Source: WTGU01 sp965200925 (GTDB lineage Bacteria; Pseudomonadota; Alphaproteobacteria; UBA828). From it: a stretch of 64,000 nt of DNA. Location: assembly GCA_965200925.1 (NCBI GenBank), contig OZ241738.1, positions 682,001 through 746,000 on the forward strand. The letters run 5' to 3'. Shown in pieces: positions 46,417-54,593 of this stretch (its first letter is position 1; each line of letters begins with the position of its first letter). The position numbers and the translations under genes were made by a program. The notes beneath the pieces are model-generated. The model was not told the origin of the DNA and did no database searches. It saw only the letters and a program-made list of their open reading frames with translations.

Positions 46417-46877
46417 GCGCCGCGCTCCCCGGTTTGCGTCAGCCCCAGATGGCCGATCTCGACGCCGCCCCAGCGCTCATTCAGATATTCGGCGACCAGA
46501 CGGCGGTGGCAACGATGTGGCTGGTCCTCGCTGCACAGCAGGCAGCCGCCGTCCAGGTCGTCTCTCCGGATCGTTTCCTCGATCCGCCGCGCGCGCATCA
46601 GGGCAAGAAAGCGGGCTTCGTAGGCGGGCCAGTCGATCCGGCGTTTCCGGTAGTCGTCCAACATGTCCTTGGTCGGCGCGAGAGCGGGCATGTGGACGTA
46701 GCCCATGCCGCAAATCTCGTCGAGAAACCAGGCGAGGTCGTCCTTCTTCGCAAAGCCGGCGAGTTGCGAGGCGGTGTTGAGCCGTACGTCGACGACGCGC
46801 CTGGCGCCGGATTCACGCAGCAGGGCGAAGAACCGCCGCGCGGATTTCCGAGTGAAGCCGATGGTCGCGAGTTTCAT
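46413..46877 (-). CDS. DUF488 family protein
   Basis: A 154-residue DUF488 protein. The start MKLATIGFTRKSARRFF leads to VVDVRLNTASQLAGFAKKDDLAWFL, the RLNT/R-x-N conserved region, and the C-terminal CLLCSEDQPHRCHRRLVAEYL, with the Cys-x-x-E-x-x-x-x-C-H-R motif typical of the family. The biochemical role is unknown. Its ATG overlaps the upstream DUF488 stop in an ATGA, and its own stop overlaps the DUF192 start. It shares only the family motifs with the other DUF488 gene. Confidence 0.88.
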   Translation of the reverse strand: MKLATIGFTRKSARRFFALLRESGARRVVDVRLNTASQLAGFAKKDDLAWFLDEICGMGYVHMPALAPTKDMLDDYRKRRIDWPAYEARFLALMRARRIEETIRRDDLDGGCLLCSEDQPHRCHRRLVAEYLNERWGGVEIGHLGLTQTGERGA

Positions 46878-47509
46878 CGGGCCTGCCGCTCCTTCAAGGC
46901 TGGGCCTGCGCCGGCAAAGGCGACGCGCCGTGCCCGCCGCTTTATCGCTTCCGCGATCAGCTCGTCGGGTGACCGGAACAGGTCGCCGCCCGGATTCAGG
47001 CCGACCATCATCATCAGCCGCTCCATCGTCTCGGCATGAGGCTCTTCGCTCCCGTCGGGGAGGATGTGCACGACGCGGGTGCCGTCGACGTCGAGCACGC
47101 GGGCGACGAGCAGCGTCCTGTGGCAATCCAGCGGTTCCTTCTCCGCGCACATGAGCGCGACGCGGCCCCGCGCGGCCGTTTCGGCGACTCGCGCGAGGCC
47201 GGAGCGGAAGCGCGCCGTCCGCGCGATGCGTTCATAGCTGACCCGCCCCTCTTCGTAACAGGCCGGGTCGTCCGGGCGCCCGCCGAGTTCGCGTCCGAGA
47301 TACGCATAGCCGATGTTGCGGTCCTCCAGGGCGGTGGCGAGGGCGTCGCGGTTGAAATGAGGGCTGAAGCGGCTGTACGGCGCCGAGCGCACGTCGACGA
47401 CCGCGGTGACGCGGTGCTTCGACAGAAGAGCCAGAAAGCCGTCCAGGGAATGATTGGAATGGCCGACGGTGAAGATCGGGTCTTTCGCCATGCCTGCCGC
47501 ACCCGTCAT
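46874..47509 (-). CDS. DUF488 family protein
   Basis: A 211-residue DUF488 protein. FTVGHSNHSLDGFLALLSKHRVTAVVDVRSAPYSRFSPHFN is the classical opening. ALMCAEKEPLDCHRTLLVARVL is the conserved Cys/His motif. The C-terminal 50 residues extend beyond the core. I chose the ATG at 47507-47509, which overlaps the dual-OB stop in an ATGA; the ATG six codons on is an alternative. Two different DUF488 proteins in one operon suggest a heteromeric complex or two-substrate system; that is inference. Confidence 0.88.
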   Translation of the reverse strand: MTGAAGMAKDPIFTVGHSNHSLDGFLALLSKHRVTAVVDVRSAPYSRFSPHFNRDALATALEDRNIGYAYLGRELGGRPDDPACYEEGRVSYERIARTARFRSGLARVAETAARGRVALMCAEKEPLDCHRTLLVARVLDVDGTRVVHILPDGSEEPHAETMERLMMMVGLNPGGDLFRSPDELIAEAIKRRARRVAFAGAGPALKERQAR

Positions 47510-48192
47510 CCATCGACCTCCATGATCGCGGCGATGAGCTTGTAGCGGTCGCCCTGATACGGTTCGCCGAGGCTGACGGTCGCATAGCAATCACGAATCT
47601 CGTACGCGCCGTCCAGCTTCGAGAGATAAGCCCGCTCGTAGATCGGGTCGGTCACCCACAGCGCGTAGTCCCTGCCGGCATGGGAGAACCGCCCTTGCAC
47701 GCGCCGTTTCCGGTTGCCGAACGCCTCGCCCGGGCTGAACACGGCGAGCGCGAGACGCTCGACGTGGATCAGGCGCAGCGAACCCGATACCGATGCCATC
47801 GCTTCGTCCGGAATCCTATCGTTTTTCCCGTTATAGGTGCTGGATCCATCGATCCAGAGCGGCGCGACAGGGTCCAGGAGACGGGGAAGGTCGAACCACG
47901 AATATCTGCCCTCTCTCGTCCAGTAGAAATCGGGATCGAGCAGCCAGTTTTCCGTTTGCCAACTGTCCGGTTGCGGCTCCAGAACCGGGACATAAACGAC
48001 ATCGAGAACCTTTGGATCGCTGCCGTCTTCGTACTGGCGCTCGTATTCGGAGACTTCCTGGCCTTCCCGGGCGCTCACGGGCCGGATCCAGTCTCCCGCG
48101 CCCCGTTCCGCGCTCCATTCGCGGCCGGCGATGCACCGGCCCGAGAGCTTCCGGGAATTTGCGAGGCAGACGATTCGCTTGCCGTCAGTCAG
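47506..48192 (-). CDS. Dual-OB-domain protein
   Basis: A protein of about 228 residues. The start DGKRIVCLANSRKLSGRCIAGREW is the typical opening of a family described as dual-OB-containing, which I remember as a frequent neighbour of DUF488. WFDLPRLLDPVAPLW and RYSWF-type aromatic patches lie in the middle. No ATG, GTG or TTG fits directly before it. The best start is a CTG at 48190-48192, six bases after AAGGGG, within the end of the upstream gene; the frame is open to an ATG at 48282 but those codons are not protein-like. An OB fold suggests nucleic-acid binding. The stop overlaps the DUF488 start by 4 bases. Confidence 0.7.
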   Translation of the reverse strand: MTDGKRIVCLANSRKLSGRCIAGREWSAERGAGDWIRPVSAREGQEVSEYERQYEDGSDPKVLDVVYVPVLEPQPDSWQTENWLLDPDFYWTREGRYSWFDLPRLLDPVAPLWIDGSSTYNGKNDRIPDEAMASVSGSLRLIHVERLALAVFSPGEAFGNRKRRVQGRFSHAGRDYALWVTDPIYERAYLSKLDGAYEIRDCYATVSLGEPYQGDRYKLIAAIMEVDG

Positions 48193-48622
48193 GATCGCCC
48201 CCTTGTCCGGCGGCCTGGATGACCAACCGAAGGTGGAAATACCCGCCCGGGCTCTTGTGCACGAACAGGTTGCGCTGGACATCGATACGCAGCACCGGCG
48301 CGAGCCGTCCGTCCGTGTTTTCGAGTTCTACTTTGCGGATATCGGCGGTGAGTGCGGGTTTTACGGAGTCGTTGCAGATTTCGCTTACCCATCGCTCGAC
48401 GGCGTCCAGGCCGTCGGGCGGAAGGCCCTGGATCGCGCGTGTCTCGTCCTCCACCCCGAGAACCGCGGTTCCCCCCTGGCTGTTGGCCATGGCGGCCAGC
48501 GCGTCGGCGAAGCCGTCCCGGTGAGGAGCCTCGACGCGGCCGTCGGACAGGAGGACGCTCTTCAGCTCCAGCCTCGAATCCTTGCCGAGCCGGATGCGGC
48601 GACGCAGTGCCGCGTTCGTCAT
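48185..48622 (-). CDS. AlbA_2 (Schlafen-like) domain protein, truncated
   Basis: A 145-residue protein. LGKDSRLELKSVLLSDGRVEAPHRDGFADALAAMANSQGGTAVLGVEDETR is the AlbA_2/Schlafen-AlbA fold. LFVHKSPGGYFH follows, where relatives continue with a RxGSSKRxM motif and often 200 or more further residues. Here it diverges after GGYFH and stops after about 15 unrelated codons. It therefore looks truncated, probably by a deletion that joined it to the dual-OB gene. Relatives are predicted nucleic-acid or ATP-binding regulators or nucleases. It is the first gene of the cassette; the ATG follows GGGGAACCCGATG. Confidence 0.7.
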   Translation of the reverse strand: MTNAALRRRIRLGKDSRLELKSVLLSDGRVEAPHRDGFADALAAMANSQGGTAVLGVEDETRAIQGLPPDGLDAVERWVSEICNDSVKPALTADIRKVELENTDGRLAPVLRIDVQRNLFVHKSPGGYFHLRLVIQAAGQGGDPD

Positions 48623-48706
48623 CGGGTTCCCCGTTCGATGTCCACGATCCGATCATAAGGCCGTTCCGCCACTCGGTGCATCCCGCTGCGCCCGCACCGG
48701 CTGCGG

Positions 48707-48735
48707 TTGCATGGCGCGGGGCGGGGCGCCATAAT
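48707..48735 (+). promoter_or_regulatory. Promoter of the thiamine-precursor transporter
   Basis: A -35 box TTGCAT (48707-48712) and a -10 box CATAAT (48730-48735) with 17-base spacing. The predicted transcription start (about 48742) falls at the 5' edge of the TPP riboswitch, which supports the assignment. Confidence 0.6.
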
Positions 48736-48741
48736 CGGGGC

Positions 48742-48832
48742 GCCTCTGGGGGAGCCGCGCGCGGCTGAGAGGTCGGACGACCGCCGACGACCCCTTGAAC
48801 CTGATCCGGTTAGGACCGGCGTAGGAAACGAG
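48742..48832 (+). promoter_or_regulatory. TPP (THI-box) riboswitch
   Basis: The conserved THI-box parts are in order: GGGGGAGCC then GGCTGAGAGG (48763-48772), a variable stem, CCCTTGAACCTGATCC (48792-48807) and GGTTAG-GACCGGCGTAGGAAA (48808-48828). These are the pyrimidine- and pyrophosphate-sensing helices of the TPP aptamer. The GTG start of the next gene lies only 2 bases beyond, and the AGGA inside the final conserved segment is the only Shine-Dalgarno-like sequence, at 8-base spacing. Folding around TPP would thus hide the ribosome-binding site directly. Confidence 0.93.
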
Positions 48833-48834
48833 AC

Positions 48835-49605
48835 GTGATCCCGCCAGACAACCCTCTATCGCCGCAGGACGCGGCCGTCCGCGTCCAGGGTGCCCGCCTG
48901 CGCTTCGCCGACACGCTCCTCTTCGACGGCCTGGACATGGCGCTGGAGCGCGACCGCTGGACCTGCCTCCTGGGGCCGAGCGGCGTCGGCAAGTCAAGCC
49001 TTCTGCGCGTCATCGCCGGCCTCGAACGCCTGGAGGCCGGCGCGTTGAGCATCCCCGGCGACGGGCGCATCGCCTACATGGCGCAGCAGGACCTGCTTCT
49101 CCCCTGGCTCCGTGCGCTGGACAACGTGGCACTCGGCGCCCGCCTGCGCGGTGCGCGGCCTGACAAGGCGCGCGCCCGGGCGCTGCTCGAACGGGTCGGC
49201 CTGGGCGCGGAAGCCGGCGCCCTGCCGCGCACCCTCTCCGGCGGTATGAGACAGCGGGTCGCCCTGGCCCGCACGCTGATGGAAGACCGCCCCATCGTCC
49301 TGATGGACGAGCCGTTCTCGGCCCTCGACGCGATCACGCGGATGCGGCTTCAGGAACTCGCGGCTGCCCTGCTCGCCGGGCGCACCGTGCTGCTCGTCAC
49401 CCATGACCCGCTCGAGGCCCTGCGGCTGGGCGATCGCATCTACGTCATGGCCGGCCGGCCTGCCTCCCTGCGGGAAGCTCCGGTGCCCGCCGGCGGGCCG
49501 CCCCGGAACGTCGGCGACCGGGCCTTGCAGGAGCGCCACGCGCGCCTGCTCGAGCGGCTCACGGCGGCCGATGCCGCCGGCGCGCCGGGCCGGCGGGCGG
49601 CCTGA
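48835..49605 (+). CDS. thiZ: ABC ATPase of a thiamine-precursor transporter (ThiZ-like)
   Basis: A 256-residue ATPase of the nitrate/taurine/pyrimidine-precursor type. Walker A GPSGVGKSSLLRVIAG, Q-loop YMAQQDLLLPWLRALDN, signature LSGGMRQRVALARTLM, Walker B VLMDEPFSALD. The QDLLLPW motif is typical of the SsuB/TauB/ThiZ group. The GTG start directly follows the TPP riboswitch, and the order ATPase-permease-binding protein fits ThiZXY, which imports formylaminopyrimidine or HMP for thiamine synthesis. Regulation by TPP is strongly indicated. Confidence 0.9.
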   Translation: MIPPDNPLSPQDAAVRVQGARLRFADTLLFDGLDMALERDRWTCLLGPSGVGKSSLLRVIAGLERLEAGALSIPGDGRIAYMAQQDLLLPWLRALDNVALGARLRGARPDKARARALLERVGLGAEAGALPRTLSGGMRQRVALARTLMEDRPIVLMDEPFSALDAITRMRLQELAAALLAGRTVLLVTHDPLEALRLGDRIYVMAGRPASLREAPVPAGGPPRNVGDRALQERHARLLERLTAADAAGAPGRRAA

Positions 49606-49620
49606 TGGCGGCGGCTCGCC

Positions 49621-50361
49621 GTGCGCCTTCTCAGGCCGGCCGTGATCTGCGGGGGGCTGCTGCTGGTCTGGCAGGCGGTCGTCTGGCTCGCCGGGACTCC
49701 CCATTACATCCTGCCCGGCCCTGCGCGCGTCGCCGCGAGCTGGCACGCCCATGTCGGAACGATCCTGGACCATGCCCAGACCACGCTGCTGGAGATCGGC
49801 CTGGGGCTCGCGCTGGGCACGCTGCTCGGCGTCGGCAGCGCCCTGGTGCTGGCCCATGTCCGCCCGGCGCGGCTCTGGCTGCTGCCGGTCCTCGTCGCCT
49901 CCCAGGCCGTCCCCGTCTTCGCCCTGGCGCCCATCCTCGTGCTCTGGCTCGGCTACGGCATCGCCTCCAAGGTGGCCATGGCGACCTTGATCATCTACTT
50001 CCCGGTGGCCGCGAGCTTCTTCGACGGCCTGCGGCGTACCGAGCCGGGCTGGCTCGACCTCGCCCGCGCCATGGGCGCAAGCCCGTGGCGGACGCTGTGG
50101 CGCATCCGGGTGCCGGCGGCGCTGCCGGCGCTTGCCTCCGGCGTCCGGGTGGCGACGGCGGTGGCCCCCATCGGCGCCGTGGTCGGCGAATGGGTGGGCT
50201 CCGGCGCCGGCCTCGGCTTCCTCATGCTCCACGCGAACGGGCGGATGCAGATCGACCTGATGTTCGCCGCGCTGTTCACCCTCGCGGCCTTCGCGGTCGC
50301 GCTCTACTTCCTCGTCGACCACGTGCTGCGGCGGGCCCTCTACTGGCAGGCCGACACGTGA
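49621..50361 (+). CDS. thiX: ABC permease of a thiamine-precursor transporter (ThiX-like)
   Basis: A 246-residue permease with six predicted membrane segments. The cytoplasmic EAA-type loop reads GASPWRTLWRIRVPAALPALASGVRVA. The GTG start lies 16 bases after the ATPase stop. It is the channel for the ATPase before it and the binding protein after it. Confidence 0.9.
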   Translation: MRLLRPAVICGGLLLVWQAVVWLAGTPHYILPGPARVAASWHAHVGTILDHAQTTLLEIGLGLALGTLLGVGSALVLAHVRPARLWLLPVLVASQAVPVFALAPILVLWLGYGIASKVAMATLIIYFPVAASFFDGLRRTEPGWLDLARAMGASPWRTLWRIRVPAALPALASGVRVATAVAPIGAVVGEWVGSGAGLGFLMLHANGRMQIDLMFAALFTLAAFAVALYFLVDHVLRRALYWQADT

Positions 50362-50386
50362 ACGCGCACGCCACAAGGAGGATGCG

Positions 50387-51346
50387 ATGCGGATCATGAA
50401 GACCACTCTCGCCATTGCCGTCTGCGCCTGTCTCGCGGCCGGCGCCCTGGTGCCGCGGGCGGGCGCGGCAGCCGAGAAGCTCACCCTCCTGCTCGACTGG
50501 TTCGTGAACCCGGACCACGCGCCGATCTACGTCGCGCTCGAGAAGGGCTATTTCAAGGAAGCCGGGATCGACCTCGAGGTCGTCGCGCCGGCGGATCCGA
50601 ACGACCCGCCCAAGCTGGTGGCCGCCGGCAAGGCCGATCTGGCGATCTCCTATCAGCCCCAGCTCCACATCCAGGTGGACGAGGGCCTGCCGCTGTCGCG
50701 CATCGCGACCCTGGTGGCGACTCCGCTCAACACGCTGCTGGTGCTGGACGACGGCCCGATCGCGACGCTCGCCGACCTGAAGGGCCGCACCATCGGCTTC
50801 TCGGTCGGCGGCTTCGAAGACGCGCTGCTCCGCGCCATGCTGGAACCGCACGGCATCCGCATGGAGGACGTGACCCTGGTCAACGTCAACTTCTCGCTCT
50901 CTCCCTCGCTGCTGTCGGGGCAGGTCGATGCGGTGATCGGCGCCTATCGCAATTTCGAACTGAACCAGATGGACCTGGAGGGCCGGCCCGGCCGCGCCTT
51001 CTACGTCGAGGAGCACGGCGTGCCGCCCTACGACGAGTTGATCGTCGTGGCCCGCCCCGACCGGCAGGGTGACCCGCTCCTCCGGCGCTTCGTCGACGCC
51101 CTCGAACGCGGCGTCCAGTTCCTCGTCAACCACCCGGAGGACTCCTGGCGCCTGTTCTTGCGCGGGCGCGACGAGCTGGACGACGAACTCAACGCGCGCG
51201 CGTGGCGGGACACCCTGCCGCGTTTCGCACTCCGCCCGGCGGCTCTGGACACGGCCCGCTACGCCCGCTTCGCGGCCTTCCTGGAGGCTCAGGGCCTGAT
51301 CGAAAAGGCGCTCCCCGTCTCCCGCTACGCCGTCGAACTCGAATAG
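50387..51346 (+). CDS. thiY: NMT1/THI5-like substrate-binding protein (ThiY-like)
   Basis: A 319-residue periplasmic protein. The signal peptide covers about residues 1-27 (MRIMKTTLAIAVCACLAAGALVPRAGA; a cysteine in the hydrophobic stretch does not form a lipobox). The mature domain has LTLLLDWFVNPDHAPIYVALEKGYFKEAGIDLEV, the NMT1/THI5 hallmark for pyrimidine-precursor binding. AAGGAGG precedes the ATG; an ATG three codons on is an alternative. Binds the pyrimidine precursor of thiamine. Confidence 0.9.
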   Translation: MRIMKTTLAIAVCACLAAGALVPRAGAAAEKLTLLLDWFVNPDHAPIYVALEKGYFKEAGIDLEVVAPADPNDPPKLVAAGKADLAISYQPQLHIQVDEGLPLSRIATLVATPLNTLLVLDDGPIATLADLKGRTIGFSVGGFEDALLRAMLEPHGIRMEDVTLVNVNFSLSPSLLSGQVDAVIGAYRNFELNQMDLEGRPGRAFYVEEHGVPPYDELIVVARPDRQGDPLLRRFVDALERGVQFLVNHPEDSWRLFLRGRDELDDELNARAWRDTLPRFALRPAALDTARYARFAAFLEAQGLIEKALPVSRYAVELE

Positions 51347-51352
51347 CGGCGG

Positions 51353-51393
51353 GCGCGCTTTGGCGCGCGAGTCTCGTCGCGCACGAAGTGCGC
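51353..51393. terminator. Possible bidirectional terminator hairpins between thiY and res
   Basis: Two perfect small hairpins lie 6 bases past the thiY stop: GCGCGC-TTTG-GCGCGC (51353-51368) and GCGCAC-GAA-GTGCGC (51379-51393). No T-run follows either. Convergent orientation of thiY and res makes a shared termination zone likely; the rest of the 229-base gap holds further GC-rich stems and no gene. Confidence 0.35.
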
Positions 51394-51575
51394 GCCTGCC
51401 GGCACCGCCGGGTGCGGGCGCAAGTGCTCCTGTGCCGGCGGCGATTCGGGGGCGCGGCCGAGGAGCCGATTTCGGCCGTGAGTGTTGACGGGCGCGAGAC
51501 CGCCATGGTCCCGCCCGCATCGCCGCCTGTCCGGAAGGCGATTTCGCGCCGGGGCGACGAATGCGCGTTCCGGCC

Positions 51576-54548
51576 CTATCCGCCCGCGCCGATGCGTGAA
51601 AGCAGATCGTCGAGGCCGGTCGCCACATGGTAACGCGCCGGCGAGCCCTTCTTTGCCAGCGCGTCGAAATGGGCCTTGCCGCAGGCGATCTTGGCGTTCT
51701 CGGCGTCGCGAAGGTCGCCGCGCGCCTCGCTGCCCTTGGTTTCGACCACGAGATAGAGCTGTTCTCCCTCCTCGGAGTCGATCAGGATGGCCCAATCCGG
51801 GTTGTAGCGCCCCAGCGGCGTAGGCACCGTGAACCATCCGGGAAGTTTGGCATAAACCTTCACGTCGTCGTTCCTCTCCATCCGGTCGGCAAATTCCGCT
51901 TCGACACCGGATTCATAGACGACCTGCTCATAGACCGACTTCTTCGCCTCGATCATGTTCTTCAGATAGGCGACCAGCTCCTCCTTCTCGAACAATTCCT
52001 GCGCATAGACGTTCCGGCTTCCCAGACGCCGGTATCTGATGCCGTCCACCAGGGCCGTGCGTTTGTGCCATGCGATCGTCTCTGCGGCGTGTTCGACGAA
52101 GCGCTGCGGGTTGCGCCCGATCTCCGCCAAGCGGCCGCTTTCGCACAGGATGCGCAGAACGCTGTCGCGCGTCAGCTGCGTGCGGTTCTGAAGCTCGGCG
52201 ATGAGGTCGGGCAGTTCCACGCCGGCCTCGTCCAGCGCCATGGGCGTCGCGACGGCCGTCTCGGTCGCCTCCACGCCGGCCTCGGCGATGGCGATGTCGG
52301 CCTTGCGCCACTGCAACCGCGCTTTGGGGATCGCCGGCATGTCCGCCAGCGCCCTGGCGCATCGCCCTATCAGCGCCTCGCCGTCGAACGCCACCCGGTA
52401 GGTGGTCCTGTGCTTGATGCTGTCCCACAGGTCCCTGAATTCCTGGCTGTCGAGCACGGCTTGGCGCGGGTGCACCGTGCGGCGTTCGTCTGCGTTCCTG
52501 ACGTCCAGCTGCCCGGCGCGCTTGTGCAACGCTTCGGCGATCTCGGTATGGAGCGCCCGGAACCTTGCCGGCAGGTTCAAGGTCTTCTCCCGCAGCGCCA
52601 CGCGCAGAGTGTCCCGTATCCGGCCTTCGCTGTCGATATAGCCCATGGCGAGCAGATGCTCCCACAGGGTTTTCGACGCTTCGATGCCCAGGGCCTGCGT
52701 CCGCCCGCCCACGCCGGCGGCCGGGATGGCCGCGAAGGCATGCGCTTCCACGATGCCGAAGCGGATGGCGGTGTCGCGCTCGATCTCCTTCTGGAGGTTT
52801 GCGGCGAACTCTTCGTAGCTCTCCGTCGCGATCACTGTGAGCGTGTTGACGTCCAGGCTGTGCAGGCGCTCCCCCTTGCGGTTCACGGCAAGGCGCAGGC
52901 CGCGTCCGACGGTCTGGCGCCGCTCCCGCTCGCTACGGATGTCGCGCAGCGTGCAGATCTGGAAGACGTTGGGGTTGTCCCAGCCCTCGCGCAGGGCCGA
53001 ATGGGAAAAAATGAACCGCAGCGGCGTATCGAGGCTGAGCAGCCTCTCCTTCTCCTTCATGATGAGGTTGTAAGCGCGCTCCGCATTGTCCCTGCCGGCC
53101 TGGTTGCCTTCGGCGGTGTCGGTCCAGCCGCCTTTGCGGTCGATGGAGAAATAGCCGTCATGGGCTTCCTCGGCGTCGCCGCCGTTCAGGCCCTGGATGT
53201 GATCCCGATAGCGGGGATGTCCGGCAAGGCGGCGATACTCCTCTTCGAACATGCGCGCATAGACTCCCTTGGAGGCTCTGCCCTCGTCGTCGTAGCGGCG
53301 GTAGCGCTCCACGGCGTCGATGAAGAACAGGCTCAGCACCTTGATTCCTTTCGGCCGCAGGCGCTTCTCCTTGTCGAGATGCTCGCGGACGGTGCGGCGG
53401 ATCATCTGGCGGCGGGCCGCATCGCCGTCTATGTCGCCCCAGGCTTCGCCCGGCCGCAGCCAGCGTTCGCCGCCGGGCACGCGCAATTCGACGAACTCAC
53501 CGCCCTTGGCAACCGAGATCTCGCCGATGCGGCAGCCGCGATAGACGGCGCGGCCGGTCGCCTCTTCCAGGTCGTCGCCGTCCTGCACGGTTTTCCGCAC
53601 CCGCCGCACCCGCCCGGCGCGTTCGATGTCGATCTCCACCCTGGCGCTGATCGTGCCTGCCTTGCGGGCGGTCGCGATCAGGCGCAGATAGGGCCGGTTG
53701 TGGGCGCTCTCGACGACGGCCGAGGCCACCTCGATGCGCTTCACCAGCCCCCGTTGATAGGCATCGACGGCATCGAGGCGATAAACCATATGGTGCCTGT
53801 CGGCATGGGTCGCCGAATAGCGTAGGGTGCAGAGTGGGTCCATCCTGGCCAGCGCCTCCCTGCCGCGCCCGCCGAGACCGCCGTCCACGCTCTGCGGCTC
53901 GTCCACGATCAGGATAGGGCGGGTGGCGCGGATGAGGTCGATGGGCTTGGTGCCGCCGGCTTTCTCACTGTCCTTGTAGAGATTGTTGAAGTCCTTCTTG
54001 TTGATGGCGCCCACCGTCGCCACCATGATCTGGATATGCGAACCGGTGGCGAAGTTCCGCACTAGGCCGAGCTTCACCGAGTCGTAGAGGAACCAGTCGA
54101 AAGCCGCGCCCCGATAGAGCGACCGGAAGTGGCTGTCGGTGATCTGCAACGCCTTGGCGACCCCCTCCTTGATCGCCACCGACGGCACCACGACGACGAA
54201 TTTGGTGAAGCCATAGCGCCGGTTGAGCGCGAAGACTGTGCGCAGATAGACGTAGGTCTTGCCGGTGCCGGTCTCCATCTCCACCGTGAAGTCCCTGGAG
54301 CGCAGGGCCTCGTCGGGCAGCAGGCCGTTGCGAAGCTGGACCGACCGCAGGTTGCGCAGCATGTCGTCGTCCGCAAGGTCGAGCCGGTTGCCGATGCCGG
54401 CCCCTTCGGCGAGGGAGAAGCGCGGCTGTACCGGGCCGCCGGTGACGGCGAACTGGCTGTAGCGGGCCTCCTGGCCGCGGAACAGGTCGCCGACGGCCCG
54501 GATGGCCTCCAGCTGATAGTCGAGATTGGGCTCGAAGCGGAGTTTCAC
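51576..54548 (-). CDS. res: Type III restriction enzyme, Res subunit
   Basis: A 990-residue helicase-nuclease. METGTGKTYVYLRT is Walker A, ILIVDEPQSVDGG the DExx box, RYSATHADRHH motif III, FSHSALREGWDNPNVFQICTL and RQTVGRGLRLAVN motifs V and VI. The C-terminal endonuclease reads NPDWAILIDSEEGEQLYLVVETKG, a PD-(D/E)xK site. With Mod it cuts DNA carrying two inversely oriented unmethylated sites. The GTG start at 54546-54548 overlaps a TGA in another frame that would close the HicB-like gene. Nothing suggests inactivation. Confidence 0.95.
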   Translation of the reverse strand: MKLRFEPNLDYQLEAIRAVGDLFRGQEARYSQFAVTGGPVQPRFSLAEGAGIGNRLDLADDDMLRNLRSVQLRNGLLPDEALRSRDFTVEMETGTGKTYVYLRTVFALNRRYGFTKFVVVVPSVAIKEGVAKALQITDSHFRSLYRGAAFDWFLYDSVKLGLVRNFATGSHIQIMVATVGAINKKDFNNLYKDSEKAGGTKPIDLIRATRPILIVDEPQSVDGGLGGRGREALARMDPLCTLRYSATHADRHHMVYRLDAVDAYQRGLVKRIEVASAVVESAHNRPYLRLIATARKAGTISARVEIDIERAGRVRRVRKTVQDGDDLEEATGRAVYRGCRIGEISVAKGGEFVELRVPGGERWLRPGEAWGDIDGDAARRQMIRRTVREHLDKEKRLRPKGIKVLSLFFIDAVERYRRYDDEGRASKGVYARMFEEEYRRLAGHPRYRDHIQGLNGGDAEEAHDGYFSIDRKGGWTDTAEGNQAGRDNAERAYNLIMKEKERLLSLDTPLRFIFSHSALREGWDNPNVFQICTLRDIRSERERRQTVGRGLRLAVNRKGERLHSLDVNTLTVIATESYEEFAANLQKEIERDTAIRFGIVEAHAFAAIPAAGVGGRTQALGIEASKTLWEHLLAMGYIDSEGRIRDTLRVALREKTLNLPARFRALHTEIAEALHKRAGQLDVRNADERRTVHPRQAVLDSQEFRDLWDSIKHRTTYRVAFDGEALIGRCARALADMPAIPKARLQWRKADIAIAEAGVEATETAVATPMALDEAGVELPDLIAELQNRTQLTRDSVLRILCESGRLAEIGRNPQRFVEHAAETIAWHKRTALVDGIRYRRLGSRNVYAQELFEKEELVAYLKNMIEAKKSVYEQVVYESGVEAEFADRMERNDDVKVYAKLPGWFTVPTPLGRYNPDWAILIDSEEGEQLYLVVETKGSEARGDLRDAENAKIACGKAHFDALAKKGSPARYHVATGLDDLLSRIGAGG

Positions 54549-54593
54549 GACTGCGACTCCGGGAGATACCGCTTCCGGCGCTTCTTCACGTAT

